This document shows, piece by piece, positions 42,530 through 53,651 of a stretch of 64,000 bases of DNA. Made by a program: the position numbers and the translations under genes. Source of the DNA: Micromonospora tarapacensis (GTDB lineage Bacteria; Actinomycetota; Actinomycetes; Mycobacteriales; Micromonosporaceae); assembly GCF_019697375.1 (NCBI RefSeq), contig NZ_JAHCDI010000004.1, forward strand, positions 372,001-436,000. The letters run 5' to 3'. Numbering within the stretch: position 1 is the first letter of the stretch; each line of letters opens with the position of its first letter. The notes under the pieces were generated by a model. It worked only from the letters and a program-made list of their open reading frames with translations, had not been told where the DNA came from and made no database searches.

Positions 42530-45500
42530 TCAGAGCACCGGGTTGGCGTCGGTGAGCAGACCTTCGATCTCGGCGACGACGTCGGCCGGACGGGGGAACA
42601 TCGGGTCGATCAGCGGCTCGCCGCGCCGGTCGAGCGCACCCCAGTTCCCGGCGCTGTTGGTCGCCAGGAAGGCGACCGGGTGGATCAGCAACGCCGGGTG
42701 CGCCGGTGCCACGATCACCTGCCCGCTACGGTCCACCACGCCCCTGCGGCCCGCCAGGTCCACCACGGCCAGGCCCTCGTCGGTGAAACCGTCGACGTAG
42801 CGGCCGTCGGCGAGGGTGGTGTGGAAGCCGTGGTAGCGGGTCGGCACCAGGATCCGGCCGGTACGGTCGACGGCTCCCCAGCCCTCCCGGCGGACCACCG
42901 CCACGCCCTTGCGGAACGGCCGTACGTCGGCGAAGCCGGGCGGCACCACGACCTCCCCGGCGGTGTCGACGGCCAGCCAGCCGCTCTCGTCGCGGACCAC
43001 CCAGGCCAGGCCGTCGGAGTACGGCCGGGCCGCCAGGTAGGTCGGCCCGATCACCGTCTCGCCGGTCAGCTCGATCAGCGACCACCGGTCGGTCTGCGAC
43101 CCGCGTACCCAGGCCAGGCCGTCCCGGAACGGCTGCGCCTCGACGTACCGGGCGGGCACGACCATGTCACCCTCGGCGTCCGCGTAACCCCACAGGCCCT
43201 GGCCGCCGTCGCGCGCGGGCACCGGGCTCCGGTCGCGCTCCAACACCTCGTCCCAACTACGCGGGTACGGCCCGAAGCCGCCCTCCGCGGCGCGGGCGGC
43301 GATCGCGTCCAGCCCGATCCGGACCCGGGCCAGCAACTCGGCGTCCCCCTCGCCGCGCAGGTCGAGAGCGCGCTCGAAGTGATGGCACGCCTCGATCAGC
43401 CGGCCCTGGTCGTAACAGCAGCGGGCGGCGTGCTCGTGCAGGGCGGCCCGCAGCCGGTCGGGTAGCTCGACCGAGTTGGCCTCCGCGAACAGCCGGTCCG
43501 CCTCGGCGAACTCGCCGCGCCAGCGCAGCAGGTGGGCCAGCCGGGCCTGGGCGAGCGCGACCCGCCGCAACTCACCGGTCGCCTCGGCGTAGGTCAGCGC
43601 CATCCGGCCGTCGGCCAGCGCGTCGTCGAGGTCGCCGAGGACCCGGGAGGCCACCGCCCGCAGGCTCAGCAGGCGGGCCCGGGACCGGTTGTCGAGGGCC
43701 GAGTCGAGCTTGTCGGTGAGCCGTTGCCGGACCGTCCGCAGTTCCTCCGGGTCGTCCACAAGCTCGCGCAGGGTCGCCGGATCGAGACGCCAGCGGAAAT
43801 CCGCCAACAGCTGCTCGGGATCGGCGGGCGGCTCGGGTGCCGGCTCGGCGTCGCCCGCCGTCTCGGAGGTCAGCCCGTCGTCGACCGGCAACGCGGCGTC
43901 GGGCAACGCGGCGTCCGGTGGCGCGGAGACCGGCGATACGGCCTCGGGCGGCGCGGAGACCGGCGGCGCCACGTCCGGTGGCGCGGATCTCGGCGGCGCC
44001 ACGTCCGGCGGCGCCACGTCCGGCGGCGCCACGTCCGGTGGCGCGAAGACCCGGGAAACGGCGTCAGGTGGTGCGGAGACCGGCGATACGGCCTCGGGTA
44101 GCGCCGAGACCGGCGATACGGCGTCCGGTGGTGCGGCGATCGGCGGCGCCGCGTCCGGTGGCGCGGAGACCGGTTCGACGAGGTCCGCCTCCGCCGGCGG
44201 TGCGGCGGACGCCGAGCCGCGTGGCGGCGGTGCGGACCCGGGTGCGGACGGATCCGAAGCGGCCGGCCTGGGCGGTGCCGGTAGGGGCGGCCCGGACACC
44301 GGCGGCGCCAGGGGGTGGCGGCGGGTGGTCCGCCGCCGGCCGCCGGCCCTTCGGGTGCCGAGGCGGGGGCGGGTGATCCGAACCATCCCTGCGGACCGTC
44401 GGCCGCCGGTCGGGCCGGCGTGGGTGACTCGGCCGACGGAGGGACGTGCCGGGTGGGCTGCCGGGCTGCCGGGCTGTCCACCCGTACGTCAGGCTCGCTG
44501 CCCGTCCGGCCGCGAGACGGTGCCGGTGGCGGGCCGACCGGTGACGGGTCGGCGGCGGGGCGCGCGGACGGGACCGGCGGCCCGGGAACCCGAGCCGGGG
44601 TTGCCGGTGCGGAGACGGGCGGCCGGGCGGGTGGCGCGGAGACCGGCCGGTGGCTGGGTGGCGCGGAGACCGGCAGTGCGGCGGGTGGCCCGGCGGCGGG
44701 CGGCGGTGCGGCGACCGGCGGTGCGGCGGGTGGCGGTGCCGGCGGGGTGGGACCACGACCGGTTGGTCGTGCAGGGGTGCCGGACGGACCTGGTGCTCGT
44801 GCAACGGGGCCGGGCGGACCTCGTGCTGGTGGAGCGGGGCCGGCCGTACCGCGTCCCCGGTCGGATCCGCCCCCGAGGCGGCGGGCCGGCTCTGGTGCTG
44901 CTCGGGGAGGTCGGTGCCGTCCCGGCCGGGGCGCGCGGTCGCCCGGCGGTCCGGGCCCGGCGCCCGGGCGTCGGAGCGGTCCCAGGCCGTCGTGGCGGCC
45001 GGGCGGCCCCGCGGTGGTTGGTCGGCGTCGGGTTGCCGGTGCTCCGGGGCGGGGAGACGGGTCGGGCCCGCCCGGCGGCCGGCGAGACGGGCCGGTCGTG
45101 CTCGGGGGCGGGTGGGAACGGTTGGTCGGGAACCACCGACAGGTGACGTCGGGGTGGGTCGTGGCCGGGTGCGGGCGAGACGGGCCGCTCGCGGCCGGGC
45201 AACTGGGCGGCCGGCTGGTCGACGAACCGTTCCCGGTCGGGCACGTCCGGCGCGCCGGTCGGCCGCCGGTCGTCGCGCGGTGGCCGGTCGGCATCCCGCT
45301 GCGGGGTGACCGGACGCTGGTATTCGCGGTGGTCCCTCCCGCTGCTCGGGCGCAGCGGTCCGGGCGCGGGCCAGGGCAGGTCGTCGCGGGGCGGGGCGGA
45401 CACCGGCTGATCCGGTGGCGGCGGCCCGGGGCGACCCCGCTCCGGCGACCAGCCGTGGCGGGCGTCCTCGTCGGGCGTTCCGCGTGCCGGCTCGTCGTCC

Positions 45501-46556
45501 AGGTAGCCGTCGGGGTACGGGGCGCCGTCCGGATCCCCGACACCGGACCTTTCCCGGTAACCGTCCACCATCGGGCCTTCGTGGTGCGCCGGCTGGCCGG
45601 GATGGTGGCTCCACTGGTAGCGGGGCCGCCGGGCGGCGTCGTCCGGCGGCCGGTGATCGGTCCCCTCGGCCGATCGCTGTGCGGCGGCGGGTCGCCGTGG
45701 CTCCCGTCCGCCTCCGGCGGAAACCGGGCTCCGCCCGAGCGGCCGGGGACACCGGCGCGCCGCGGCGATACGCCTCGCGGTCGGTCGGTTCGGAACGGCG
45801 TGGCCGCCGGGCGTACGGGTCGGGGTCGCGCTGGTCGCGTCGGTCGGGGTCGCGTCGTTCCGGGTCGCGCCGGGCATAGCGGTCGGGGTCGCGCTGGTCG
45901 GGGTCGCGCCGGGCGTAGCGGTCGGGGTCGCGCTGGTCGTGTTCGTGCTGGTCGGGATCGCGCCAGGGGGAGCGGTCGGGGTCGCGCCGGGCGTACCGCT
46001 CCGCAGTGCGCGGGTCGCGCCGGTCCGGAGCCCGCGGGTCGCGCCGGTCCGGCGTGCGCTGCTCGGGCCGGTCGGGATACCGGTCAGGCTCGCGCTGGTC
46101 GCGGCGGGATGCCGGGCCCATCCCCTGGGGCCCGAAATCGGACCAGGTGACGCCTTCGCGTCCCCGGCTGTGGCCGCCGTGCTGTGGCCGCCGCTCGTCC
46201 GCCCGCGGATGTTCCGGCGGCGAGCCGGGGTACTCCGGCCGGTCGTGGGGCCGGGCGCCGTTGGGGCCGTCGGCGTGTCGCGGGTCGGCAAGCCCGTGCC
46301 GGCCCGGCCGGTCGTCCGGCTCTTCGTCCCAGGACCGGCCGACGTAGGTGCCGTCGGGCCGGGTCGGCGCGAGTGGCGGCACCTCCGCCCGCCCGACGGC
46401 GCTCGCCCGACGCCGCGCCGGTGGGGGCTGGTGGTCGATGCCGATGTCGCCCGGGTAGCGCTGGCCCGGGAACTGCGGCTGCCACTCCGTGGTCGGCTCG
46501 GCGACCCAGGACGGTTCGGCGGGATCGTGCCACCGGTCGGCGTAGCCGCGACTCAT
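42530..46556 (-). CDS. WG-repeat protein with long disordered N-terminus, frameshifted as read
   Basis: One gene of about 1,343 residues if five single-base gaps are filled. The N-terminal half is low-complexity: RDPDRYARRDPD-type repeats (about 45800-46080), then Pro/Ala-rich stretches with a 15-bp repeat coding DVAPP (43991-44035). A helical, TPR-like middle follows (DPATLRELVDDPEELRTVRQRL...CYDQGRLIEACHHFERAL). The C-terminus has about seven WG-type repeats (GLWGYADAEGDMVVPARY, GWGAVDRTGRILVPTRY, NWGALDRRGEPLIDP), which form beta structures for protein binding. Breaks lie near 45721, 45660, 45046-45049, 44744-44747 and 44311-44315. The role is unknown; scaffold or envelope functions are guesses. 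Confidence 0.7.
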
Positions 46557-47078
46557 CCGCCGGACCTGTCACTGCGGCCGGGCGACCGCCGGTAGGCGGC
46601 GCCGGCCGCGGCACGAGGGGCCCGGATCGGCCCGGCGGATCCGAGGAACCGGCACCCGCGGGCCGGGCCCGTGGCAGGGCCCCCGGCCGGCGTCCACTCG
46701 CTCACGGTCGCGCCCCGGTTGTCGGCTCGCGTCCGCTCGCTCACGGCGATGTCACCTCGTCGGAAATGGTCGCGCTGGGCACCCCGGAAGCCGGCAAAGT
46801 CGCTCGTCCGGGCACCGAATGGCTGCGCATGGAGGGTAGCGGCGCGGGCTCGGTCACCGCCACTGTGGCACCCTCGTCGACCCAAACATTATCCCTTTGA
46901 TCCGGACATTTAGGTCTTTGGTGGAATCGGATTTCCGACGATACCGCACCCACCGTCGGAGGCCGGTCGGCGACTCCGCCGGGTAACCGGGCAACCCCCG
47001 ATCCAGTTCCGCCCGGTCGTCCTCGGGCCCGCGGCACGGCCCGCTGCTGCGGGCTGTGCGTCTGTGTCGGGGCCCGGG
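46557..47078. other. Non-coding region before WG-repeat gene
   Basis: No convincing gene. It contains a direct repeat (GCGTCC-CTCGCTCACGG with one changed base, near 46691 and 46730), a near-palindrome GGAATC-GG-ATTTCC at 46923-46936, and an A/T-rich stretch at 46885-46940 with GATAAT on the minus strand that may be a promoter for the WG gene with a long leader. Confidence 0.5.
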
Positions 47079-47675
47079 TCAGACCGGATCGCCGAGGCCG
47101 ACCTGGGGTGCCGGGGTACGCAGCTTGCGGAAGGTGATCGACCGCATGATGGCGTAGAGGTAGAGCGACCCCATCCGCTGGGTGGAGTTCGGGAAGCGGG
47201 CGCCGACCAACTTCTTGATCCTGCGCGAGATGAGCACCGAGTCGATCACCACGCCCACGGCCAGCGCGGCCCAGAGCAGGTTGGAGGCGAGCCGGATCGC
47301 CGGCGGCATCGCCTGGTTCGAGCCGATCAGCACCACCAGCGCCCCACCGAAGAACCAGGTGCCGACGGTACGCCGGGAGTCGACCACGTTGCGCGCCAGC
47401 AACCGCTCAGGTCCCCGGTCACGGGGACCACCCTCCCGCCGGAACTCCGCGGCAGCCTCGGCCCGCCGCTGCCGGCGTACCGCCTTCGCCTCCTCCTTGC
47501 TCAGCGGCGCCGTCGCGCCGGCCGGACGGCGGCCGACGGCGGGTCGCTTGGGCGTTTCCCGCCCCTTGCTCGGGGTGTAGCCACGGGGCCGGGCCGCCTC
47601 CTCCTCCGCCGGGGTCAGCGGCTCGGTGGCGGGATCGGCGAGGTCGGCGGACTTGCGGCGAAACAGCGACGGCAC
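47079..47675 (-). CDS. DUF3043 membrane protein
   Basis: 198 residues. A basic, soluble first part (KGRETPKRPAVGRRPAG, then KEEAKAVRRQRRAEAAAEFR) leads to GPERLLARNVVDSRRTVGTWFFGG and two hydrophobic helices, ending in a basic tail. This is DUF3043, conserved in actinobacteria close to cob and nadA genes, of unknown function. I use the GTG at 47675, which follows TACCCT by six bases, rather than the longer frame to 47711. Confidence 0.82.
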   Translation of the reverse strand: MPSLFRRKSADLADPATEPLTPAEEEAARPRGYTPSKGRETPKRPAVGRRPAGATAPLSKEEAKAVRRQRRAEAAAEFRREGGPRDRGPERLLARNVVDSRRTVGTWFFGGALVVLIGSNQAMPPAIRLASNLLWAALAVGVVIDSVLISRRIKKLVGARFPNSTQRMGSLYLYAIMRSITFRKLRTPAPQVGLGDPV

Positions 47676-47681
47676 GCGGCA

Positions 47682-47687
47682 AGGGTA
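47682..47687 (-). promoter_or_regulatory. -10 element TACCCT, leaderless DUF3043 gene
   Basis: TACCCT-N6-GTG on the minus strand. Confidence 0.45.
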
Positions 47688-47753
47688 GCCAACGTTGCGC
47701 GTCGGGTGCACATCGCGGGTGCACCCGACGTCGGCGAGCGGACGGAGCGGGGA

Positions 47754-49109
47754 CTACGGTCGCTCGACGTGCGCACCGAGGTCGGCGAGTTTCGCCTCGA
47801 AGTCCTCGTAGCCCCGGTTGATCAGGTCGACGCCGTAAACCCGGGAGGTGCCCTCGGCGGCCAGCGCGGCGATCAGGTGGCTGAAGCCGGCCCGCAGGTC
47901 GGGAATGACCAGCTCGGCGGCGTGCAGCTTGCTCGGCCCGGCGATCACCGCCGAGTGCTTGAAGTTGCGGCGGCCGAAGCGGCACGGGGTGCCGCCCAGG
48001 CAGTCCCGGTAGACCTGGATGTTCGCACCCATCGTGTTGAGCGCCTCGGTGTAGCCCAACCGCTGCTCGTAGACCGTCTCGTGGACGATGGACAGGCCGC
48101 GCGCCTGGGTCAGCGCCACCACCAGCGGCTGCTGCCAGTCGGTCATGAAGCCCGGGTGCACGTCGGTCTCCAGCGCCGTGGCCTGCAACTCGCCGCCGGG
48201 GTGCCAGAAGCGGATGCCACCTTCCTGGCCCGGGTGCCCCAGCCGCGGCGGCCGGGTGTCGGTCACCTCGTACTCGCCGCCCACCGAACGGAAGACGTTG
48301 AGGAAGGTCATCATGTCGGCCTGCTCGGCGCCGAGCACCTCGACGTGACCGCGGGTGGCCAGCGCCGCCGCGGCCCAGCTCGCCGCCTCGATCCGGTCCG
48401 GGATCGGCCGGTGGGTGTAGCCGTGCAGCTTCGGCACGCCGTGGATCTCGATCACCCGGTCGGTGTGCACCTTGATGATCGCACCCATCTTCTGCAGGAT
48501 GCAGATCAGGTCGATGATCTCCGGCTCCACCGCGGCGTTGCGCAGCTCGGTGACGCCCTCGGCCATCACGGCGGTGAGCAGCACCTGCTCGGTCGCGCCC
48601 ACGCTCGGGTAGGGCAGCGCGAACTTGGTGCCGTGCAGGCCGTTCGGCGCGGACAGGTGCAGGCCCTCGGGCGTCTTGTCGACCGTGGCGCCGAACTCGC
48701 GCAGCGCCTGCAGGTGGAAGTCGATCGGTCGCGGCCCGATGTGGCAGCCGCCCAGGTCTGGGATGAAGGCGTGCCCGAGACGGTGCAGCAGCGGCCCGCA
48801 GAACAGGATCGGGATCCGGCTGGAGCCGGCGTGCACGTTGATCTGGTCGGTGCTCGCGCTCTCCACGTTCGCCGGGTCGAAGACCAGCTCGCCGTCCTCG
48901 TCGCCGTCGGTGACCTTGACGCCGTGCAGCCCGAGCAGGCCCCGGACCACCTCGACGTCACGGATCCTCGGTACGTCGAACAGGCGGCTCGGGCTGTCGC
49001 CGAGCAGCGCGGCGACCATCGCCTTGGAGACCAGGTTCTTGGCGCCGCGCACGCGGATCCGCCCTTGCAGCGGGGTGCCTCCGTGTACGACCAGGACGTC
49101 GTCGGTCAA
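47754..49109 (-). CDS. murA: UDP-N-acetylglucosamine 1-carboxyvinyltransferase
   Basis: First committed step of peptidoglycan synthesis: adds enolpyruvate from PEP to UDP-GlcNAc. The 451-residue EPSP-synthase-fold enzyme shows KNLVSKAMVAALLG near the N-terminus, the active-site loop DLGGCHIGPRPIDFH with the catalytic Cys, and DLRAGFSHLIAALAAEG near the C-terminus. The Cys (not the Asp of mycobacteria) predicts fosfomycin sensitivity. The start is best placed at TTG 49109, which has GGAGG five bases upstream and no in-frame ATG or GTG nearby that fits; the upstream ATG frame (49157) would bury this site. Actinobacteria may carry a second murA; I cannot tell which copy this is. Confidence 0.9.
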   Translation of the reverse strand: MTDDVLVVHGGTPLQGRIRVRGAKNLVSKAMVAALLGDSPSRLFDVPRIRDVEVVRGLLGLHGVKVTDGDEDGELVFDPANVESASTDQINVHAGSSRIPILFCGPLLHRLGHAFIPDLGGCHIGPRPIDFHLQALREFGATVDKTPEGLHLSAPNGLHGTKFALPYPSVGATEQVLLTAVMAEGVTELRNAAVEPEIIDLICILQKMGAIIKVHTDRVIEIHGVPKLHGYTHRPIPDRIEAASWAAAALATRGHVEVLGAEQADMMTFLNVFRSVGGEYEVTDTRPPRLGHPGQEGGIRFWHPGGELQATALETDVHPGFMTDWQQPLVVALTQARGLSIVHETVYEQRLGYTEALNTMGANIQVYRDCLGGTPCRFGRRNFKHSAVIAGPSKLHAAELVIPDLRAGFSHLIAALAAEGTSRVYGVDLINRGYEDFEAKLADLGAHVERP

Positions 49110-49335
49110 CGCAACCTCCAGCGCGTGCGTGCTGCCGTTTCGATGTGGGGACACCACCGGTCGCTACCCGGGGCGCGGTAGCGGCCAAACGCCCGCGCCC
49201 GCGTGTGTCGTCGCCCGGCAGCATAGCCCTCCGTGATGAGAATGGATCCGGTTACTCCGCCGCGGAGGGCATTTATCGGTGATCCGGCACTTTTTTGTAC
49301 CAAGGGAATCACCGAGGGTGATCGCCCGATCGGGG

Positions 49336-50511
49336 TCAGGCGGCGGGCAACGCGAGCATCTGGTCCAACGCCACCCGGGCGTGGTGCGCGGTGCCGACGT
49401 CGACCGTGATCTGGTTGACCACCCGGCCGGCGACCAGCTCCTCCAGCGCCCATACCAGGTGCGGAAGGTCGATCCGGTTCATCGTCGAGCAGTAGCAGAC
49501 CGCCCGGTCGAGGAACGTGATCTGCTTGTCGGGGTTGGCCAGCGCGAGCCGGCGGACCAGATTCAGCTCGGTGCCGACCGCCCAGGCGGAGCCGGCCGGC
49601 GCGGCCTCGATCGTCTTGATGATGTACTCGGTCGACCCGACGAGGTCGGCGGCGTTGACCACCTCGTGTCGGCACTCCGGGTGCACCAGCACGTTCACGC
49701 CCGGCACCCGCTCCCGCACGTCGTCGACGCTGTCGAGGGTGAACCGGCCGTGCACCGAGCAGTGCCCGCGCCAGAGGATCATCCGGGCGTCGCGCAGCTG
49801 CTCCGGGGTCAGCCCGCCGCCGGGCTTGTGCGGGTCGTAGAGCACGCAGTCGTCCAGCGAGAAGCCCATCTCCAGCACCGCCGTGTTGCGGCCCAGGTGC
49901 TGGTCGGGCAGGAAGAGGACCTTCTCACCCTGCTGATATGCCCACTCCAGGGCCCGCTTCGCGTTCGACGAGGTGCACACCACGCCGCCGTTGCGCCCGA
50001 CGAAGCCCTTGATGTCGGCCGAGGAGTTCATGTAGGTCACCGGCACGGTCCGCTCGGCGGCACCCAGCTCGCCGAGCACCTCCCAGGCCTTCTCGACCTG
50101 CGGCAGCGCCGCCATGTCCGCCATCGAACAGCCGGCCGCCAGGTCCGGCAGGATCACCCGCTGGGCGCCGGAGGTGAGGATGTCGGCGCTCTCGGCCATG
50201 AAGTGCACGCCGCAGAAGACGATGTACTCCGCGCTGGGCCGGGCGGCGGCCTCACGGGCCAGTTTGAACGAGTCGCCGGTCACGTCGGCGAACTGGATCA
50301 CCTCGTCGCGCTGGTAGTGGTGGCCCAGCACGAAGACCTTCCCGCCCAGTGCGGCCTTGGCCGCCGCCGCGCGGGCCACCAGGTCGGGATCGCTCGGTGC
50401 CGGCAGATCACCCGGACACTCCACGCCACGTTCGGTGGCGGGGTCGCTGCCGCGACCGAGGAGCAGCAGCGCGGTGGCGGTGTTGGAGGGCTCAATCCAG
50501 GTGGACGTCAC
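49336..50511 (-). CDS. nadA: Quinolinate synthase A
   Basis: Condenses iminoaspartate with dihydroxyacetone phosphate to quinolinate in NAD synthesis, using a [4Fe-4S] cluster. The 391-residue product has VLGHHYQRDEVIQFAD near residue 62, candidate cluster cysteines in VFCGVHFMAES, VVCTSSNAKRAL and the HPECRHEVV segment, and CSTMNRIDLP near the end. nadB and nadC are not adjacent. The GTG at 50511 gives the usual N-terminus TSTWIEPSNTATALLLLGRG; ATG 50520 is only three codons longer and remains possible. It is divergent from the glycerate kinase gene. Confidence 0.93.
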   Translation of the reverse strand: MTSTWIEPSNTATALLLLGRGSDPATERGVECPGDLPAPSDPDLVARAAAAKAALGGKVFVLGHHYQRDEVIQFADVTGDSFKLAREAAARPSAEYIVFCGVHFMAESADILTSGAQRVILPDLAAGCSMADMAALPQVEKAWEVLGELGAAERTVPVTYMNSSADIKGFVGRNGGVVCTSSNAKRALEWAYQQGEKVLFLPDQHLGRNTAVLEMGFSLDDCVLYDPHKPGGGLTPEQLRDARMILWRGHCSVHGRFTLDSVDDVRERVPGVNVLVHPECRHEVVNAADLVGSTEYIIKTIEAAPAGSAWAVGTELNLVRRLALANPDKQITFLDRAVCYCSTMNRIDLPHLVWALEELVAGRVVNQITVDVGTAHHARVALDQMLALPAA

Positions 50512-50566
50512 GCCCTCCATGGTTCCACAGCGCGACCGCCGCGCCGCCCCCGCCGGTGTGGGCTGC

Positions 50567-50572
50567 CACACT
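50567..50572 (+). promoter_or_regulatory. -10 element CACACT, leaderless glycerate kinase
   Basis: CACACT-N7-ATG. A weak match to TANNNT but with the correct spacing for a leaderless start at 50580. Confidence 0.35.
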
Positions 50573-50579
50573 GCCAGGC

Positions 50580-51719
50580 ATGCGCGTACTGCTCTGCCCG
50601 GACAAGTTCGCCGGCACGCTGCCCGCCCCCCAGGTCGCCGCCGCCGTGGCCGACGGCTGGCGGGAGGTTGCCCCCGGCGACGACCTGCTGGTCAGGCCGC
50701 TGGCCGACGGGGGACCGGGTTTCCTCGACGTGCTGGCCGAGGCGCTCCCCGGCCGGCGGGTGCCGGTGCCGACGGTCGACCCGCTGGGCCGGCCGGCCGC
50801 CGGTGAGATGCTGCTCACCGACGGCGGCGCGACCGCGTGGCTGGAGAGCGCGCAGGGGTGCGGGCTGCACCTGCTCGCCGCCGCCGAGTGCGACCCGAAG
50901 GTCACCACGTCGTACGGGCTCGGCCTGCTGATCGCCGCGGCGACCGAGGCCGGTGCCCGCACCGTGGTGGTCGGGCTGGGCGGTTCGGCGACCAACGACG
51001 GCGGCGCGGGCCTGCTCACCGCGCTGGGCGCGGTCCCGCTGGACGGCGCCGGTTCGGCCCTGCCGTACGGCGGCGCGGCACTGGCCGCCGTGGCGGCGCT
51101 CGACGGCGTGCCCCGGCTGCGCGAGGCCCGGCTGATCGCCGCCACCGACGTCGACAACCCGCTGCTGGGGCTGCACGGGGCGAGCAACGTCTTCGGGCCG
51201 CAGAAGGGCGCCGACCGCGGCGACGTGCTGCTGCTCGACGCCGCGCTGCAACGCTGGGCCGAGGTGCTGGAGCGCGACCTGCCCGGCTGCCCGAGCAGCC
51301 TGGGCGCGCTGCCCGGTGGCGGCGCGGCCGGCGGTGTCGGTGCCGCGCTGCTGGCACTCGGTGGCCGGTGCGAGTCGGGGATCGGGCTGGTCAGCCGGGC
51401 CGTCGGGCTGCACACCGTGCTCGACGAGGTCGATCTGGTGGTCACCGGGGAGGGTAGGTTCGACCATCAGTCGCTGCGTGGCAAGGTCGTCGCCGGAGTG
51501 GCCGGCGCGGCCCGCGACCGGGGCGTACCCTGCGTGGTACTCGCCGGCCAGGTCAGCACCGGGCGGCGGGAGGCGGCGTCGGTCGGGGTGACCGACGCGT
51601 ACAGCCTGGTGGAGCACTTCGGCGGCGAGGAGCGCGGCGGCCTGGCCGCCGCGCTGGACCGCCCGGCAGAGGGACTGCGGGCGCTCGGGGCCCGCCTGGC
51701 CCGGCAGTGGAGCCGCTGA
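50580..51719 (+). CDS. Glycerate 2-kinase family protein
   Basis: 379 residues of the GlxK/GarK type: the start RVLLCPDKFAGTLPAPQVAAAVADG, then RPLADGGPGFLDVL, the conserved VGLGGSATNDGGAGLL near residue 125 and VVTGEGRFDHQSLRGK near 290. It phosphorylates glycerate for entry into glycolysis. The family gene is found in this same neighbourhood in mycobacteria (Rv2205c), beside an A-type Fe-S carrier and adoK, as here. No other glyoxylate or glycerate genes are close. Confidence 0.9.
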   Translation: MRVLLCPDKFAGTLPAPQVAAAVADGWREVAPGDDLLVRPLADGGPGFLDVLAEALPGRRVPVPTVDPLGRPAAGEMLLTDGGATAWLESAQGCGLHLLAAAECDPKVTTSYGLGLLIAAATEAGARTVVVGLGGSATNDGGAGLLTALGAVPLDGAGSALPYGGAALAAVAALDGVPRLREARLIAATDVDNPLLGLHGASNVFGPQKGADRGDVLLLDAALQRWAEVLERDLPGCPSSLGALPGGGAAGGVGAALLALGGRCESGIGLVSRAVGLHTVLDEVDLVVTGEGRFDHQSLRGKVVAGVAGAARDRGVPCVVLAGQVSTGRREAASVGVTDAYSLVEHFGGEERGGLAAALDRPAEGLRALGARLARQWSR

Positions 51720-51870
51720 CCCCCGGGTCGGCGGAGTTGCTGGTCACGCCGCCGGGTGCCCGGGTCGTGGGCGGCCTACAATCGGAAACTGGACCACTGT
51801 GGGAATCGCCGACCGGCGGCTGACGTTGGCCAGGGGAGACCACACCGAACGCGCGCAGGGAGAATTCCAC

Positions 51871-53375
<1,505 letters not shown>

Positions 53376-53387
53376 CCGGGGGTGGGG

Positions 53388-53651
53388 TCAGTGGGTTCGG
53401 CGGACGTCGTAGGCGGGGCCGGGTGCGGCGCCGAGGAACTCCTGGCTGCGCATCCGGCACCAGGCCGGGATGTCGACCGCCGCGGCCGGGTCGTCGGCCA
53501 GCACCCGGATCACCGCGCCCACCGGCAGCTCGGGTAGCCGGCGGGCCAGGGCGATCACCGGCAGCGGGCAGCGCTGGCCGAGGCAGTCGAGCACCTCGTC
53601 GGGCCGGTGGCCGGGCGCGTTGCCACCGCCGGTCGGGTCGGGGATCGTCAC
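53388..53651 (-). CDS. TusA-family sulfurtransferase
   Basis: 87 residues with the TusA signature CLGQRCPLPVIALARRL; the second Cys in CPxP would carry the persulfide. Unlike E. coli TusA it has an extra C-terminal stretch. The ATG overlaps the stop of the cysteine desulfurase gene by four bases (ATGA), so the two are translated together and the desulfurase is the likely sulfur donor. Acceptors may be tRNA thiolation, molybdenum cofactor or other sulfur routes; none is encoded next to it. Confidence 0.88.
   Translation of the reverse strand: MTIPDPTGGGNAPGHRPDEVLDCLGQRCPLPVIALARRLPELPVGAVIRVLADDPAAAVDIPAWCRMRSQEFLGAAPGPAYDVRRTH

Noticed and set aside
43991..44035. 15-bp tandem repeat as a non-coding element
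   Set aside because: In frame inside the WG-repeat gene and encodes DVAPP; treated as part of the protein.
45800..46080. Regular short repeats that could suggest a CRISPR array or satellite
   Set aside because: They are in frame and encode RDPDRYARR-type protein repeats; there are no equal repeats with unique spacers.
46553..46885. 110-codon minus-strand frame as a gene before the WG-repeat gene
   Set aside because: No ribosome site, no recognisable pattern and mixed composition; the region looks non-coding.
49277..49314. 7-bp inverted repeat with a T6 loop as terminator of nadA or murA
   Set aside because: It lies upstream of murA, past the nadA stop, but with a 24-base loop and weak stem; evidence is too thin.
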